Notes: generated by a model not told the origin, from the letters alone. 64,000 bases of DNA from Spartobacteria bacterium (GCA_003134765.1 PLCM01000031.1:1-64000), one strand, 5' to 3'; numbered from the stretch's first letter, positions 32,076-42,903 are shown. Numbers and translations are program-made.

Positions 32076-34699
32076 GCGGTCGCTTCCGAGGGAAGCTGCA
32101 TCGGCTCGCCGATCGGAAGACGAATGGAAAAACGCGCGCCGCCGGTTAGTCGGTTTTGCGCGACGATCTCGCCGCCATGGGCTTCGACGAGCTGGCGCGC
32201 GATGGACAGACCCAGTCCGAGGCCACCGGGCCGACTGCCAGGCCCGCGATAGAATTTTTCGAAGACTTTGTTCTCTTCACCGGGCGCCAGACCCGGTCCG
32301 TGATCGGCCACGGAAAGGACGAGAACGGAATCGTCTCGGGCCACGCTCACTTCAATCGGCTCCTCGGATTTCGCGTGCGCGGCGGCGTTCGAGAGTAACG
32401 CGACGAGCGCCTGTTGCATAAGCGGCGCGTCCACAAAAACCGTCGGCAAATCTTTGGCGATACTGATTCTCATGGAACCCTCCTTTAATCCGGAGAGCGC
32501 GATCGCTTCGTGCACGAGATCGCCCGGATCGCACCATTCCCGTACGGGCTGGAGAAGCCCCGATTCCAAACGCGTGGCGTCCAGGAGATGATCGACCGAG
32601 CGGGTGAGACGCTTGACGGCTTGTTGGAGTTCCGAGCAATCGGGCTGCGGCTGTTGCAGCGCGGCGCTCATGGCGGCGAGAGGAGTCTTCAGCTCGTGCG
32701 AGACGGAATCGAAAAGCGTCTTCTGGAGTTTCTGCGACTGGCTCGCAAGATGAGCGGCGCGGCTTTCCTCCAGGGCACGCTCTTTGTTAACGAAGAGAGC
32801 GAGCTGCGCGGCAAAGGTGTCGAGCAACTCTCGCTGCTCGATGGTCGGCGGCGCGGGAATGCGGACCGTCAGCACTCCTTCAGCGCGGTCGCCGGTCACG
32901 AGCGGAAGGTGCAATGCGTCCGCATCGGGGAGCGTGTCGGTCGATTTTCCGGCGGCCTGTTTCTTTTGAAAGGCCCAGGTAGCGACGCTTTCGTCTTTGG
33001 TGGAGGGCGAAAACGTGCTGGCTGGATGCTGGGAGAGACCGCCCTCGTCCCGAAGCCAAAGGGCAGCATCAGCTTGAAAGAAGTTCTTGATCAGCGCCAG
33101 GGCTTTCGGAAGCGCTTCATCAAGATCGCGACTGGCAGCGAGCGAGCGCGTCAGCCGATAGAGCGCGGTAGAACGCTCTTCGCGGCGGCGTTCCGACTGT
33201 TCGCGTTCGCGCAGTTGCGAAGCGAGATGGCCGATGACGAGCGCGATCACGAAATACGCCCCGAACATCATGAAGTCGTGAAGGTGCGAGATGTAAAAGC
33301 TGAAGCGCGGCGGGATGAACAGGAAATCCCAGAGCAATGCGCTGAGCGCGGCAAGAAAGAGTGTGGGCCATCGACGGAGCCGAGTCGCGGTGAGAACGAC
33401 CGCCAGGAGATAGAAAAGGGCAACGGCCCAGTAGCCGGTGTAACCGAATATTCCCAGACACACCGCGGTGACGCCTGTGGCGATCGCCAGCGCGATTCCG
33501 AATTCTCCCCACCGGGCCCGGGCCAGACGTTCCTCCAGCGGTTCCGGACGTGGTCTGGAGGTTTCATCTGACGGAATCATGTGGATGTCGATGTTCCCGC
33601 TATGGCGCATGAGCCAGCGCAACGGATCACGCTCCCAGAAACTCACCCAACGTGCGCGCAACGGTTTCCCGATGACGATCTGGGTGATGTTGTGCTGGCG
33701 GCCGATGCGGAGAAGCGTCTCGCCGACATCCCGCCCGGGAGTTGAAACTACTTCGGCGCCGAGCTGGCGAGCGAGCGCGAGATAGCGAGTCAACCGGCTT
33801 TGCTCCTCTTGCGAAAGGGGGCGTGGCCTTTCGATGTTCGCAACGATCCAGGAAGCCTCCATCGAGGCCGCGAGCCGGCGCGTGTATCGAATCAATCTCT
33901 CCGAATACGGACTGGCGCTCACCGCCACGAGCAACCGGTCGCCACTTTTCCAGGGGCCCGCGATATTTTGCTCCGACATGATGTCGCGCAGATCGCGATC
34001 GACATGCTCGGCCACGAGGCGCAGCGCCATTTCGCGGAGCGCGGTCAGATTGCTTTGGCGGAAAAAATTCTGCGCGGCCCACTCCGCGCGTTCCCCAAGA
34101 TAAACTTTGCCCTCGGCCAGACGGGATTGCAATTGTTCAGGCGTCAAATCGATCAGCACCATTTCATCGGCCAGATCGAGAACCGAATCGGGAACCGTTT
34201 CACTGACGGTAACGCCGCTGATTTGCCGAACCGTGTCGCTCCGGCTGGCGACGTGTTGCACGTTCAGGGTCGTGTAAACGTCAATGCCGGCATCGAGCAG
34301 CTCGAGCACATCCTGATAACGCTTTGGATGACGCGATCCGGGCGCATTCGTGTGCGCAAGCTCATCCACCACCGCGAGACCCGGATGCCAGGTCAGAATC
34401 GCGTCGAGATCCATCTCCTCCAGCTTCGTTCCGCGATATTCAAGCTGCGTCCGCGGCATGATCGGCATCCCTTCGAGCAGCGCTTCCGTTTCCTTGCGAC
34501 CGTGGGTTTCGACAATCCCGACCACGACCTCGCAGCCTTGTTGCAGCTTCTGCTGCGCCGCCTGCAACATCGCGTAAGTCTTGCCGACGCCGGGAGACAT
34601 CCCGAAGAAAATCTTGAGCTTGCCGCGCGCCGCCGCGGTCTCGTCGCGCTTCATGCGCGCAAGAAGCTCATCCGGATCAGGCCGTTCGGCCTCGCTCAT
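32072..34699 (-). CDS. kdpD: KdpD osmosensitive K+ channel histidine kinase
   Basis: 875 residues, normal KdpD length. N-terminal KdpD domain with Walker A GMSPGVGKT (33-41) and VVDELAHTNAPGSRHPKRYQ, USP-like domain (about 245-370), four closely spaced TM helices (about 400-490), GAF (about 510-640), HisKA with His668 in SVSHELKTPLAAM, and HATPase with DHGPGLAPG and GLGLGLSIA. It senses K+ status and turgor and phosphorylates KdpE. It is separated from the porin gene by 31 bp, supporting one kdpABC-porin-DE transcript. Confidence 0.95.
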   Translation of the reverse strand: MSEAERPDPDELLARMKRDETAAARGKLKIFFGMSPGVGKTYAMLQAAQQKLQQGCEVVVGIVETHGRKETEALLEGMPIMPRTQLEYRGTKLEEMDLDAILTWHPGLAVVDELAHTNAPGSRHPKRYQDVLELLDAGIDVYTTLNVQHVASRSDTVRQISGVTVSETVPDSVLDLADEMVLIDLTPEQLQSRLAEGKVYLGERAEWAAQNFFRQSNLTALREMALRLVAEHVDRDLRDIMSEQNIAGPWKSGDRLLVAVSASPYSERLIRYTRRLAASMEASWIVANIERPRPLSQEEQSRLTRYLALARQLGAEVVSTPGRDVGETLLRIGRQHNITQIVIGKPLRARWVSFWERDPLRWLMRHSGNIDIHMIPSDETSRPRPEPLEERLARARWGEFGIALAIATGVTAVCLGIFGYTGYWAVALFYLLAVVLTATRLRRWPTLFLAALSALLWDFLFIPPRFSFYISHLHDFMMFGAYFVIALVIGHLASQLREREQSERRREERSTALYRLTRSLAASRDLDEALPKALALIKNFFQADAALWLRDEGGLSQHPASTFSPSTKDESVATWAFQKKQAAGKSTDTLPDADALHLPLVTGDRAEGVLTVRIPAPPTIEQRELLDTFAAQLALFVNKERALEESRAAHLASQSQKLQKTLFDSVSHELKTPLAAMSAALQQPQPDCSELQQAVKRLTRSVDHLLDATRLESGLLQPVREWCDPGDLVHEAIALSGLKEGSMRISIAKDLPTVFVDAPLMQQALVALLSNAAAHAKSEEPIEVSVARDDSVLVLSVADHGPGLAPGEENKVFEKFYRGPGSRPGGLGLGLSIARQLVEAHGGEIVAQNRLTGGARFSIRLPIGEPMQLPSEATA

Positions 34700-34730
34700 G
34701 GGGTCAAACTAACCTGCCACAGCAGTATGA

Positions 34731-36239
34731 TCAAAAGTGGAAGATCACGTCGGTAACGAAGGCGAGCTGATTCTTACGCGTTCCGTTGTTGTAAGCGGGG
34801 ACGTCATAAGAGTGATCGAATCGCAGTTCGGGCCGAATGGTAATGAGCTTGTCCGGCCACCACGTAAGGCCGATGGCGTGCTCGGTGTATTGGGTCGCAA
34901 AGCCTGTGCGGCTGCCGACCTTGTCATTCATATATTCGTTACGCACGCTGATGAACGTGTTCGGTGCGATCCGAAACATGGTGTAATTCAAGATCGCCCA
35001 TTCGGGCGCGTACCCATCGCGCACGGGAAATGAACCGCCCTGAAATGGAACTTCCGCCGTGGGATGCGACTTCGCGTCGTTCATGTACATGTACCAGGCC
35101 TCGGTCGCGGTGTAGATCCTGTCGTTGAACTTGTGCGTCCAGGTCGCAACGATCTGTTGCATATTGTTGTAGCCGAATTTGCCGTTGTTGAAATTGTTGT
35201 CTCCAAAGTAGACGGAGTCCTTCTGGTTCGGTGCGGTCCACTGCAGCATGACTGTCCCGGTGACCTGGCGTCCCGGATCCTTTTGCCAAAGAGCGACGTC
35301 GGTGCCATCGGAAATGCCGGCCTGAACCGTCCACTGATCGTTGATCTTGGTGGTCGTAAAAATTCCCTCCTGGCAATAGTTATCGAAGCCGTAAAGGAGC
35401 GAATGGCTGGCCATGAGATTGTTCGGAGCCAGTTGCGCCTCGATGTCCGGTTCGGAAATGATGCGGCCGATCCGGATATTCATTCCCTGAAAAATGTTCG
35501 GGACGTAGAGATCGAGATAGATCATCGGCATGTCGAAACCGGAGTAGCTGTTGTGCTTCAATAGTTGATCGCTGAGAAATCCGTAGGTGGTGGTGAACCG
35601 GTAATCGAGCCCGTAGAGCGTTGAAATCCTGAAGCCCCAATCGACGTGGTCCGTCTGATTTTCGTCTGGCAGCCGTTCGAGGTAGAGGACGAACTGGTTG
35701 AACTCCATTCGGTTCGGACGCAGATCGTAAATCAGCGGGAAGTTGCCGTTCTGGCTGGTGCTCGACGAATGCGAAGTGCTGATGTTTCCGGAGAAATTAA
35801 TCCAACCGTAGAGTTGCACTTTGCTTCGCTTCCAAGCGTCGCCGTTCGGTCCCTCATAAATTGCCTGCATCAACGGATACGGTGCCAACTCGCCCGGATC
35901 GCCGATGATCGTGCTTCCGCCGATCTGCCAATCACCCGCGGGATAGGGCGGCGAATCGAACGGTGCCGGCGGAATGCGACGAGGGTTGGGAGCATCGGGC
36001 GCAGGCGGGACATAGGCGGGAGTGCCTAATTGTTCCAGGAACGCTTCGTTCAAGCATCGCAGGAAGGGCTCACGCACTTTCTTCGCGGCAGCCTCAGCTT
36101 TCGCCTGTTCTTCTTTGATCTCAGCTTTCGTTTTCGCGTTCGGCTTGAGACTTGGATTGGGTGCATCCTGCGCCGAGAGGATGGGATTCACGATCAACGC
36201 GCAAAGTGCGGCGAGCAGGTATCGATTTCTGATCTTCAA
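34731..36239 (-). CDS. Outer-membrane beta-barrel porin (BBP2/OmpL-like) inside the kdp gene run
   Basis: 502 residues with signal peptide MKIRNRYLLAALCALIVNPILSAQ. Residues about 30-65 are Lys/Glu/Ala-rich and helical, possibly a coiled coil. Then a Pro-rich linker, then a barrel rich in alternating Tyr/Trp strands (VQLYGWINFSGN, VDWGFRISTLYGLDYR, WYMYMN). The last residues VIFHF end in Phe, as outer-membrane proteins do. Same family as 30100-31371. Located between kdpC (32 bp) and kdpD (31 bp), so it is co-expressed with K+ uptake and probably admits K+ to the periplasm. Confidence 0.85.
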   Translation of the reverse strand: MKIRNRYLLAALCALIVNPILSAQDAPNPSLKPNAKTKAEIKEEQAKAEAAAKKVREPFLRCLNEAFLEQLGTPAYVPPAPDAPNPRRIPPAPFDSPPYPAGDWQIGGSTIIGDPGELAPYPLMQAIYEGPNGDAWKRSKVQLYGWINFSGNISTSHSSSTSQNGNFPLIYDLRPNRMEFNQFVLYLERLPDENQTDHVDWGFRISTLYGLDYRFTTTYGFLSDQLLKHNSYSGFDMPMIYLDLYVPNIFQGMNIRIGRIISEPDIEAQLAPNNLMASHSLLYGFDNYCQEGIFTTTKINDQWTVQAGISDGTDVALWQKDPGRQVTGTVMLQWTAPNQKDSVYFGDNNFNNGKFGYNNMQQIVATWTHKFNDRIYTATEAWYMYMNDAKSHPTAEVPFQGGSFPVRDGYAPEWAILNYTMFRIAPNTFISVRNEYMNDKVGSRTGFATQYTEHAIGLTWWPDKLITIRPELRFDHSYDVPAYNNGTRKNQLAFVTDVIFHF

Positions 36240-36271
36240 GTTTCCTCTATTCTAATTTTTGGGTTTTTGGT

Positions 36272-36811
36272 TCAGCGAAGCTGATCCAGGGCGCGGTTAA
36301 GTCGGAGGACATTGACGCGCGGCTCGCCGAGAAAACCGAGTTGCGGCGCCTCAGTCATTTCGTCGACCAGCGCGGAAACTTTTTCCGGCGCCAGGTTTCG
36401 CGCATTAGCAACGCGCGGAATCTGCGAATGCCCTGCTTCCGGAGAAATATGCGGATCGAGTCCGCTGCCGCTGGCGGTGAGCAGATCGATCGGCGCGTTC
36501 GGGCCAAATTTTTCACGACGTTCGTCGATTGATTTTTTGAGATCGGCGGCGGTCGGACCCTTGTTGCTCGCGCCGGACGGAACAGTGGCGTAATCGGCGG
36601 CGGATGGCCGCGGCCAGAAATATTTCGGATTCTCGAACTTCTGCGCGATCAAATCCGAGCCGATTAATTTGCTGCTCTCCATGATGCGCGAGCCGTTGGA
36701 TTGTCTTGGAAAAAGGAGTTGCGCGACCCCAGTCATGGCGAGCGGATAGAGGATCCCCGTCAGGAGAGTGAGGACGAGATAAACGCGGAGTGATTGGAAA
36801 ATAATTTTCAT
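36272..36811 (-). CDS. kdpC: KdpC subunit of the K+-transporting P-type ATPase
   Basis: 179 residues from ATG 36811. One N-terminal TM helix (VYLVLTLLTGILYPLAMTGVA), then the periplasmic domain with KdpC marks: GSRIMESSKLIGSDLI, FWPRPSA, SGASNKGPT, and DLLTASGSGLDPHISPEAG. KdpC stabilises the KdpAB complex. It is separated from kdpB by 259 bp containing a palindromic element, which is unusual for a kdpBC junction that is normally tight. Confidence 0.95.
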   Translation of the reverse strand: MKIIFQSLRVYLVLTLLTGILYPLAMTGVAQLLFPRQSNGSRIMESSKLIGSDLIAQKFENPKYFWPRPSAADYATVPSGASNKGPTAADLKKSIDERREKFGPNAPIDLLTASGSGLDPHISPEAGHSQIPRVANARNLAPEKVSALVDEMTEAPQLGFLGEPRVNVLRLNRALDQLR

Positions 36812-36866
36812 TGTCGTGATGCGAGAGAGGGCCGCGGATTTTCGATAAACCAAGTCCACAGGGGCT

Positions 36867-37002
36867 GGGGAGCGCAGGCTGCCAGCCTGTCCTGTCGGGC
36901 AGCTTGCTCGACAGCGATTCTTTCGTCGTGAGTTTCTCCAGCGGCTGAGAAGAAGTGTTCGGCAAGCTGCCGAACACTGCAGGCTGGCAGCCTGCGCTCC
37001 CC
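36867..37002. repeat. Perfect 23-bp inverted repeat between kdpB and kdpC
   Basis: 36867-36889 is the exact reverse complement of 36980-37002. A second, inner pair GTTCGGCAAGCTGCC / GGCAGCTTGC... allows nested pairing. It is placed between kdpB and kdpC, so a strong RNA structure would form in the kdp transcript. Confidence 0.88.
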
Positions 37003-37070
37003 TGAATTATTCGAATCCGCTCCCCAATTCTCTGGAATCGCTACAAAAGTGAAGACGATCGTTTTCATTT

Positions 37071-39146
37071 TCAGGCCAGGTGCAGAGCGACGAGGGCTAC
37101 ATCGATAAGCTTGATGCCGATAAAGGGCGCGATGAGGCCGCCGACGCCGTAGATGAGAAGATTTCGAACCAGGATCTGGGCAGCGCCAACGGCGCGATAT
37201 TTCACCCCGGCGAGCGCGAGCGGAATTAACGCGACAATGATCAAGGCGTTGAAAATTACGGCGCTGAGAATGGCGCTCTCGGGTGAATTGAGCCGCATGA
37301 TGTTGAGGGCGGCCAGCGGGCCTGCCTTTGATCCCGCGGCGAAATAAAGCGCGCCGAACATCGCCGGCAGAATCGCGAAGTACTTCGCCACATCGTTGGC
37401 GATGCTGAAGGTCGTCAGCGCGCCGCGGGTCATCAGCAATTGTTTCCCGATCTCGACGATCTGGATCAGCTTCGTTGGGTTGCTATCCAGATCGACCATG
37501 TTGCCGGCTTCGCGCGCGGCCTGGGTGCCGGTGTTCATGGCCACACCTACGTCAGCTTGCGCGAGAGCGGGTGCGTCGTTGGTGCCGTCGCCCGTCATGG
37601 CAACAAGCCGGCCCTGGGCTTGTTCGTCGCGAATGCGGAGCAGCTTGTCTTCCGGCGTCGCTTGCGCCATGAAATCGTCCACGCCCGCCTCGGCCGCGAT
37701 CGCACCGGCCGTAAGCGGATTATCGCCTGTGATCATGACGGTGCGGATTCCCATCTTGCGCAGTTGGGCGAAGCGCTCTTTGATTCCGCCTTTAACGACA
37801 TCTTTGAGCTCGATGACGCCGAGCGTGGAAAGGTCTACCGAGACGACAAGCGGAGTCGCCCCGCGACGCGAAATCTCATCGACGGTCTTTTTCACTGCCT
37901 GGGGAAAAATACCACCCGCTGATTCCACAAAAGCACGCACGGACTCGGCGGCCCCTTTGCGGACTCGGCTGGTTGCCTGCGTGTCGGTTGCGTGAAGATC
38001 GATTCCGCTCATCCGGGTTTGGGCGGTGAACGGAACAAATGTCGCGTGGAGCTCGTGCATTTCTCTCGCCCGCAAACCAAACCGCTCCTTGGCGAGCACG
38101 ACGATGGAGCGGCCTTCGGGCGTCTCGTCCGCAAGCGAGCTCAGTTGCGCGGATTCAGCCAGGTCTTTTTCAGCCACGCCAGGGGCGGAATGAAACGCAA
38201 CCGCCATCCGATTGCCGAGCGTGATGGTGCCGGTTTTATCGAGCAAGAGCACATCGATGTCACCCGCTGCCTCAACCGCGCGGCCGCTGGTGGCCAGCAC
38301 GTTTTGCCTAACGAGGCGATCGATCCCGCTGATCCCGATGGCGCTGAGTAATCCACCAATCGTGGTCGGTATCAGGCAAACCAGGAGTGAAACCAAAACG
38401 GGAATGCTGACGTTGACGGCGTTCCTCTGGCCGGCGGCGTTTTCGCTGTAATGGGCAAAGGCTGGCAGCGTGAAGACAGCGAGAATGAAGAGCGCCGTCA
38501 AGCTGATGAGCAGAATGCTGAGCGCGATTTCGTTCGGCGTTTTTTGCCGGCGCGCGCCTTCGACCAGCGAAATCATCCGGTCGATGAACGTGTTTCCTTG
38601 CTCGCTGGTGATGCGAATGACGACCCGATCGCTTAGCACGCGCGTGCCGCCGGTGACGGCGCTGCGATCGCCGCCGCTCTCGCGAATGACGGGGGCAGAT
38701 TCACCGGTGATGGCCGATTCATCCACGCTCGCAATTCCTTCGATCACTTCGCCGTCGCCCGGAATGACATCGCCGGATTCGCAAACGACGACGTCGCCTT
38801 TTTTCAAAACGCTGGCGGGCACTTTTTCCTCGCGGCCGTTCACCTGTCGGCGCGCCATCGTCGTTGTGCGCATGCGGCGCAAGGTTTCCGCCTGCGCTTT
38901 GCCGCGACCCTCGGCCATCGCTTCGGCGAAATTGGCGAAGAGGAGCGTGAACCAGAGCCAGAGCGTGATTTGCAGATTGAAGCCGTTGAAATGGAACGCG
39001 GTGATCAGGGAAGTCCAGGCGGCGCCAATCAGCACAACGAACATAACTGGGCTCCGCCATTGCACTCGGGGATCGAGCTTCTTAAACGAATCCCAGATAG
39101 CGGGCCGAATCAGCGCCGGGTCGAAGATGGAAGACGTCGTTCTCAT
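37071..39146 (-). CDS. kdpB: KdpB catalytic subunit of the K+-transporting P-type ATPase
   Basis: 691 residues. P-type ATPase marks in order: [14 protein letters not shown] (actuator), [11 protein letters not shown] in TM4, phosphorylation site [10 protein letters not shown] with Asp303, [10 protein letters not shown] (nucleotide domain), and [20 protein letters not shown] (hinge). It uses ATP to drive K+ through KdpA with KdpC. Starts 1 bp after the kdpA stop, so translation is coupled. Full length, no defect seen. Confidence 0.97.
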   Translation of the reverse strand: MRTTSSIFDPALIRPAIWDSFKKLDPRVQWRSPVMFVVLIGAAWTSLITAFHFNGFNLQITLWLWFTLLFANFAEAMAEGRGKAQAETLRRMRTTTMARRQVNGREEKVPASVLKKGDVVVCESGDVIPGDGEVIEGIASVDESAITGESAPVIRESGGDRSAVTGGTRVLSDRVVIRITSEQGNTFIDRMISLVEGARRQKTPNEIALSILLISLTALFILAVFTLPAFAHYSENAAGQRNAVNVSIPVLVSLLVCLIPTTIGGLLSAIGISGIDRLVRQNVLATSGRAVEAAGDIDVLLLDKTGTITLGNRMAVAFHSAPGVAEKDLAESAQLSSLADETPEGRSIVVLAKERFGLRAREMHELHATFVPFTAQTRMSGIDLHATDTQATSRVRKGAAESVRAFVESAGGIFPQAVKKTVDEISRRGATPLVVSVDLSTLGVIELKDVVKGGIKERFAQLRKMGIRTVMITGDNPLTAGAIAAEAGVDDFMAQATPEDKLLRIRDEQAQGRLVAMTGDGTNDAPALAQADVGVAMNTGTQAAREAGNMVDLDSNPTKLIQIVEIGKQLLMTRGALTTFSIANDVAKYFAILPAMFGALYFAAGSKAGPLAALNIMRLNSPESAILSAVIFNALIIVALIPLALAGVKYRAVGAAQILVRNLLIYGVGGLIAPFIGIKLIDVALVALHLA

Positions 39147-39147
39147 T

Positions 39148-40860
39148 TCAAAAAGTCCGGCCGGCTTGCATGAGGAAGTGCTCGACGATGGGACCGAGCG
39201 AGAGGACCGGGAAAAAAGTGAGCGCGCCGACGATGAGCACGACGGAGATCAGGAGGATGGTAAAGACAGCGCCGTTAGTCGGGAACGTTCCGCTCGAAGG
39301 TGGCGACGCTTTTTTTTGCGCGAGACTGCCCGCGATAGCCAGCACTGGGATGATGATGGCAAAACGCCCGACGAACATGTTGAGCGCCAGCATGTAATTG
39401 TACCAACCGGTATTGGCGTTGAGGCCGGCAAAGGCGCTGCCGTTGTTCGCGGCGGCGGAAGTGAAGGCGTAAATCACTTCGCTCAGACCATGTGGTCCGG
39501 CGTTGTTCAGGCTGTTAAGCGCAGCCGGGTACATCATGGTGAGCGCGCTCCCGCAAAGAATCATCACGGCCGGCGCCAACACCGCGATCACCGCCCAGGT
39601 CACCTCGCGGGCTTCGATTTTTTTTCCGAGATATTCCGGGGTCCGCCCGACCATCAACCCGGCAATGAAAACGGTGAGCAAGACGAACATGAGCATCCCG
39701 TAGAACCCTGCGCCCACGCCGCCGAAGATGACTTCGCCCAGCATCATGTTGATGAGTGGAACGAGACCGCCCAGCGGCGAGAGCGAATCGTGCGTCATGT
39801 TGACTGCGCCGCAGGAGGCGTCGGTCGTGACGGTGGCGAAGAGCGCGGAATTGAATTGGCCGAAGCGGACTTCCTTGCCCTCCAGGGAAGCGCTCGTTAG
39901 GCCAAGCGCCGGGTTTGGCTGGAGCTCGGCCCACCACAAGACCGCGAGTCCGGCCAGGAAGAGCACGAACATCGCCGTCCAGATCGCCCAGCCCTGGCGG
40001 CGGTCGCCCGCCTTCAGGCCAAACATGTAAACGAGCGCCGAGCCAAGCCAGAAGATGACGCAAACTTCGATAAAGTTGGTCAGCGGCGTGGGATTCTCGA
40101 AGGGGTGGGCGCTGTTTTGTCCAAGAAATCCGCCGCCGTTGGTACCGAGTTGTTTGATCGCCATCTGCGACGCAATCGGCCCCAGCGGAATCTGTTGGGA
40201 CGCGCCTTCGAGAGTAGTGGCGGTCGGGTAATCGGCGAAGGTTTGGACGACGCCCTGTTGGGCGAGAACGATCGTGATGATGATGGAGAGCGGCAGCAAA
40301 ATGTAGAGGATGCCGCGGGTGAGATCGGCCCAGAAGTTGCCAATGGTGCTCATTTGTTTGCGCACGAGTCCGCGCGCCAGGGCCACGGCGATGGCGATGC
40401 CGGTCGCAGCGCTGACGAAATTATGGACGGCGAGGCCCGCCATCTGGGTGAAGCAACTCATGGTCGCTTCGCCGGAATAAGCCTGCCAGTTAGTGTTGGT
40501 CACGAAACTGACCGCGGTATTGAAAGCGAGGGGGAATGGAACGTTGGGCAGATGCTGCGGATTGAGCGGCAACCAGGCCTGGGTCATTTCCATGACGAGC
40601 AGAACGGCTCCGCCCAGAATGTTGAAAGCAAGCATCGCGACCGCATACGCTTTCCACGACATCTCGTGGACGGGATGGACGCCGGAAAGTCTGTAGATTC
40701 CGCGCTCGACCGGGGTGAGGACGCGGGAAAGAAAATGCGGTTCGCCCGAGAACACGCGCGCCATGAAACGCCCTAGGGGTGGAGTGACGGCGATGAGGCC
40801 GGCGACAAACAGGGCCAGTTGCAGAAAATCGCGCAGGTTCACGTCACCAGCCTGAGTCAT
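39148..40860 (-). CDS. kdpA: KdpA K+-binding and translocating subunit
   Basis: 570 residues with about ten helices and the four pore-loop regions of the Trk/Ktr/KdpA fold: [40 protein letters not shown], and [17 protein letters not shown] are recognisable selectivity-filter segments. First gene of the kdpA-kdpB-kdpC-porin-kdpD-kdpE run on the minus strand. No KdpF peptide was found upstream. The divergent KimA-like permease begins 126 bp away, and the gap has a candidate regulator site. Confidence 0.97.
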   Translation of the reverse strand: MTQAGDVNLRDFLQLALFVAGLIAVTPPLGRFMARVFSGEPHFLSRVLTPVERGIYRLSGVHPVHEMSWKAYAVAMLAFNILGGAVLLVMEMTQAWLPLNPQHLPNVPFPLAFNTAVSFVTNTNWQAYSGEATMSCFTQMAGLAVHNFVSAATGIAIAVALARGLVRKQMSTIGNFWADLTRGILYILLPLSIIITIVLAQQGVVQTFADYPTATTLEGASQQIPLGPIASQMAIKQLGTNGGGFLGQNSAHPFENPTPLTNFIEVCVIFWLGSALVYMFGLKAGDRRQGWAIWTAMFVLFLAGLAVLWWAELQPNPALGLTSASLEGKEVRFGQFNSALFATVTTDASCGAVNMTHDSLSPLGGLVPLINMMLGEVIFGGVGAGFYGMLMFVLLTVFIAGLMVGRTPEYLGKKIEAREVTWAVIAVLAPAVMILCGSALTMMYPAALNSLNNAGPHGLSEVIYAFTSAAANNGSAFAGLNANTGWYNYMLALNMFVGRFAIIIPVLAIAGSLAQKKASPPSSGTFPTNGAVFTILLISVVLIVGALTFFPVLSLGPIVEHFLMQAGRTF

Positions 40861-40898
40861 CCCGACGGTGGGCGTTAATTAAACGGACAGCCGGGTAC

Positions 40899-40916
40899 GT
40901 TAAAATTTCGTTAAAA
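40899..40916 (-). promoter_or_regulatory. Candidate KdpE box (direct repeat, 11-base period)
   Basis: GTTAAAA at 40899-40905 and again at 40910-40916, an 11-base period as expected for a tandem OmpR/PhoB-type regulator. It lies 39-56 bases upstream of kdpA and about 70 bases from the divergent permease start, so it could serve either gene. Confidence 0.4.
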
Positions 40917-40986
40917 CCGGCGCGCTCTCGCGGCGGACGATGGCTGCGGCGCTTCCAGAAAGAGCTTGCCCATGGCGGAGGCCACG

Positions 40987-42903
40987 ATGAAAAGTCCCCC
41001 ACGTGCGATGGCTGACCTAATCCTGACTGAGACCGCAGCCGCGCACCGTCCGCGTAACGTCGATTGGAAACGTGCTGCCGCGCTGCTCTATGGCGATTGG
41101 GGGACGAGTAAGGCCTATGTCATCGGGCTGGCCTTCGTCGCAGCAGGTTTTGCGTCGCTCCCGATCATCCTCGCGGTCTGCGCGTTGACGGGTTTGGTCG
41201 GGATCAACTATGCGGTGATCTGTCGGTATTTCCCGGATGGTGGCGGGGTTTACTCGGCCGCGAAATCGCAGGGGCGATTGCTCGCCGTGGTGGGCGCGTT
41301 ACTTCTCGTGGCTGATCTCACGGTGACCGCGGCGCTGAGCGGTTGGTCGGCGATCACCTACGTGATCTCCGGCGCGGAGCACGTCGTGTGGCTCAAGTTC
41401 CTCAAGGACCACATCGCTTTCACGACCATCGGGGTGCTGCTTTTTCTGGCGTTCATCAATTGGTTTGGGCCGAAGCATTCCGGCACGCTCGCGGTCGCGT
41501 TGGCGCTGCCAACCGTCGTCGTGGTGATTGTATTGGTCGGCCTTTCGGCGCCTCACCTGACCACGCATTTCCTGGAGCCACGTCACGAGAGTTTCGGAAA
41601 GCTGTGGGTGCAGTTTGTCGGTGTGATTCTCGCGCTCTCGGGAGTGGAGGCCATCGCCAACCTGACAGGGGTAATGAAGCTCGATCCCGGTGCGACTCCC
41701 GGCAATCCGAGCGTTCGCAGGGAATCGATCAAGGCGATTACGCCGGTGGCGATAGAAGTGGTGTTGGGCACAGCCTTGCTCGGCTGGGCGATGCTTTCCT
41801 TGCCGGCCGTATTGCAAAAGAGCATGGGGCCTATGCACCATGATCAAATCACCGCGGTCCTAGAGCACCGGAACGAGGACATGTTGCGGTTCATGGGTGA
41901 GCAATTTGGGGCCGCCACTTTCGGTCCGGGCTTCGGAATAGTTTTCGGGTGGGTCGTCGGCATTGTCTTCCTTCTGCTCCTGCTGAGTGCGGCTAATACC
42001 GCGATCGTCGCGATGGTCGGCCTGCTTTACATGACCGCGCGCGATGGGGAAATGCCGCGGCAGTTCAAGCGGTTGAACAAGCATGGCGTGCCGCTATTCC
42101 CGCTCGCGATCGCGGTGGGGCTGCCCTGCGTTGTCTTGCTTACGGCAACGAGCTTCGAATCGCTGGCGGGCCTGTATGCTATCGGCGTCGTCGGTGCGAT
42201 CACCGTCAATTTGGGCTCGTGCACGCTGAATCGCGCGATCGGTTTCACCTGGTACGATCGCGCGCTTTTCGGATTCACCTTTGCGGTCCTCCTGTTGGTC
42301 GAGCTGACACTGGCGCGTACAAAACCGGACGCGCTCTTCTTTGTGATGTGCGTGCTCGGAGGGGGTCTCGCGGTCCGCGCTTATACCCAGAAGCGCCAGG
42401 GCCTCACGACAATGACCGTGACGCACCGGGTTGCGGCGATGGTGTCTCCCGATCTGGTGGCCACGATGCAGCCGCGGTTGGAAGAAGGCCAGAAGATCAT
42501 GGTGGCGGCCCGCGGCATCACTTCGGTCTTGAGCTTTGCTCTCGATGAAGCGCAGCTGCGCAAAGCGACCCTCTGCGTTCTCTACGTAAAGGAAATTTCG
42601 GTCTTTTACGGAGGCGGCGGTGCGCTCGGGCGGGCGAAATGGCAGGATGATCCGGAGGCGAGCGCGATCATGTCCCTGATGATGAAAATCGGAGAAGAAC
42701 GCGGCATTTGCGTGCTGCCGGTCTACGCCGCCAGTGAAGATGCCGCCGCGACCATCCTCGACCTGTCGGCCACCATGGGAGTGGATTACCTGATCATCGG
42801 AGCATCCCAGAGGAACACCCTCGCGAAATTGCTCGGCGGCAGTGTGGTCACCAGCGTGGCCCAACAATTACCGGACTCGATTCGGCTCGTGATCTTTGGT
42901 TAA
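40987..42903 (+). CDS. KimA-like APC permease with C-terminal USP-like domain
   Basis: I choose ATG 40987 because GGAGG lies 5 bases before it (638 residues). ATG 40972 is possible. Membrane part: LYGDWGTSKAYVIGLAF, PDGGGVYSAA, GPKHSGTLAV, LSGVEAIANLTG, LSAANTAIVAMVG. The C-terminus after about residue 465 has a universal-stress-like fold (LCVLYVKEISVFYGGG, ATMGVDYLIIGASQRN). Clear paralogue of 25382-27205. Divergent from kdpA, which strengthens a K+ uptake role. Kdp and KimA-type systems together would cover different K+ ranges. Confidence 0.83.
   Translation: MKSPPRAMADLILTETAAAHRPRNVDWKRAAALLYGDWGTSKAYVIGLAFVAAGFASLPIILAVCALTGLVGINYAVICRYFPDGGGVYSAAKSQGRLLAVVGALLLVADLTVTAALSGWSAITYVISGAEHVVWLKFLKDHIAFTTIGVLLFLAFINWFGPKHSGTLAVALALPTVVVVIVLVGLSAPHLTTHFLEPRHESFGKLWVQFVGVILALSGVEAIANLTGVMKLDPGATPGNPSVRRESIKAITPVAIEVVLGTALLGWAMLSLPAVLQKSMGPMHHDQITAVLEHRNEDMLRFMGEQFGAATFGPGFGIVFGWVVGIVFLLLLLSAANTAIVAMVGLLYMTARDGEMPRQFKRLNKHGVPLFPLAIAVGLPCVVLLTATSFESLAGLYAIGVVGAITVNLGSCTLNRAIGFTWYDRALFGFTFAVLLLVELTLARTKPDALFFVMCVLGGGLAVRAYTQKRQGLTTMTVTHRVAAMVSPDLVATMQPRLEEGQKIMVAARGITSVLSFALDEAQLRKATLCVLYVKEISVFYGGGGALGRAKWQDDPEASAIMSLMMKIGEERGICVLPVYAASEDAAATILDLSATMGVDYLIIGASQRNTLAKLLGGSVVTSVAQQLPDSIRLVIFG

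Noticed and set aside
36808-37068. 86-codon frame between kdpB and kdpC starting MKTIVFTF
   Set aside because: Most of it is translation of the 36867-37002 palindrome; no conserved pattern and no KdpF-like helix.
40861-40986. Possible KdpF peptide upstream of kdpA
   Set aside because: No frame encoding a single hydrophobic helix of about 29 residues exists there.
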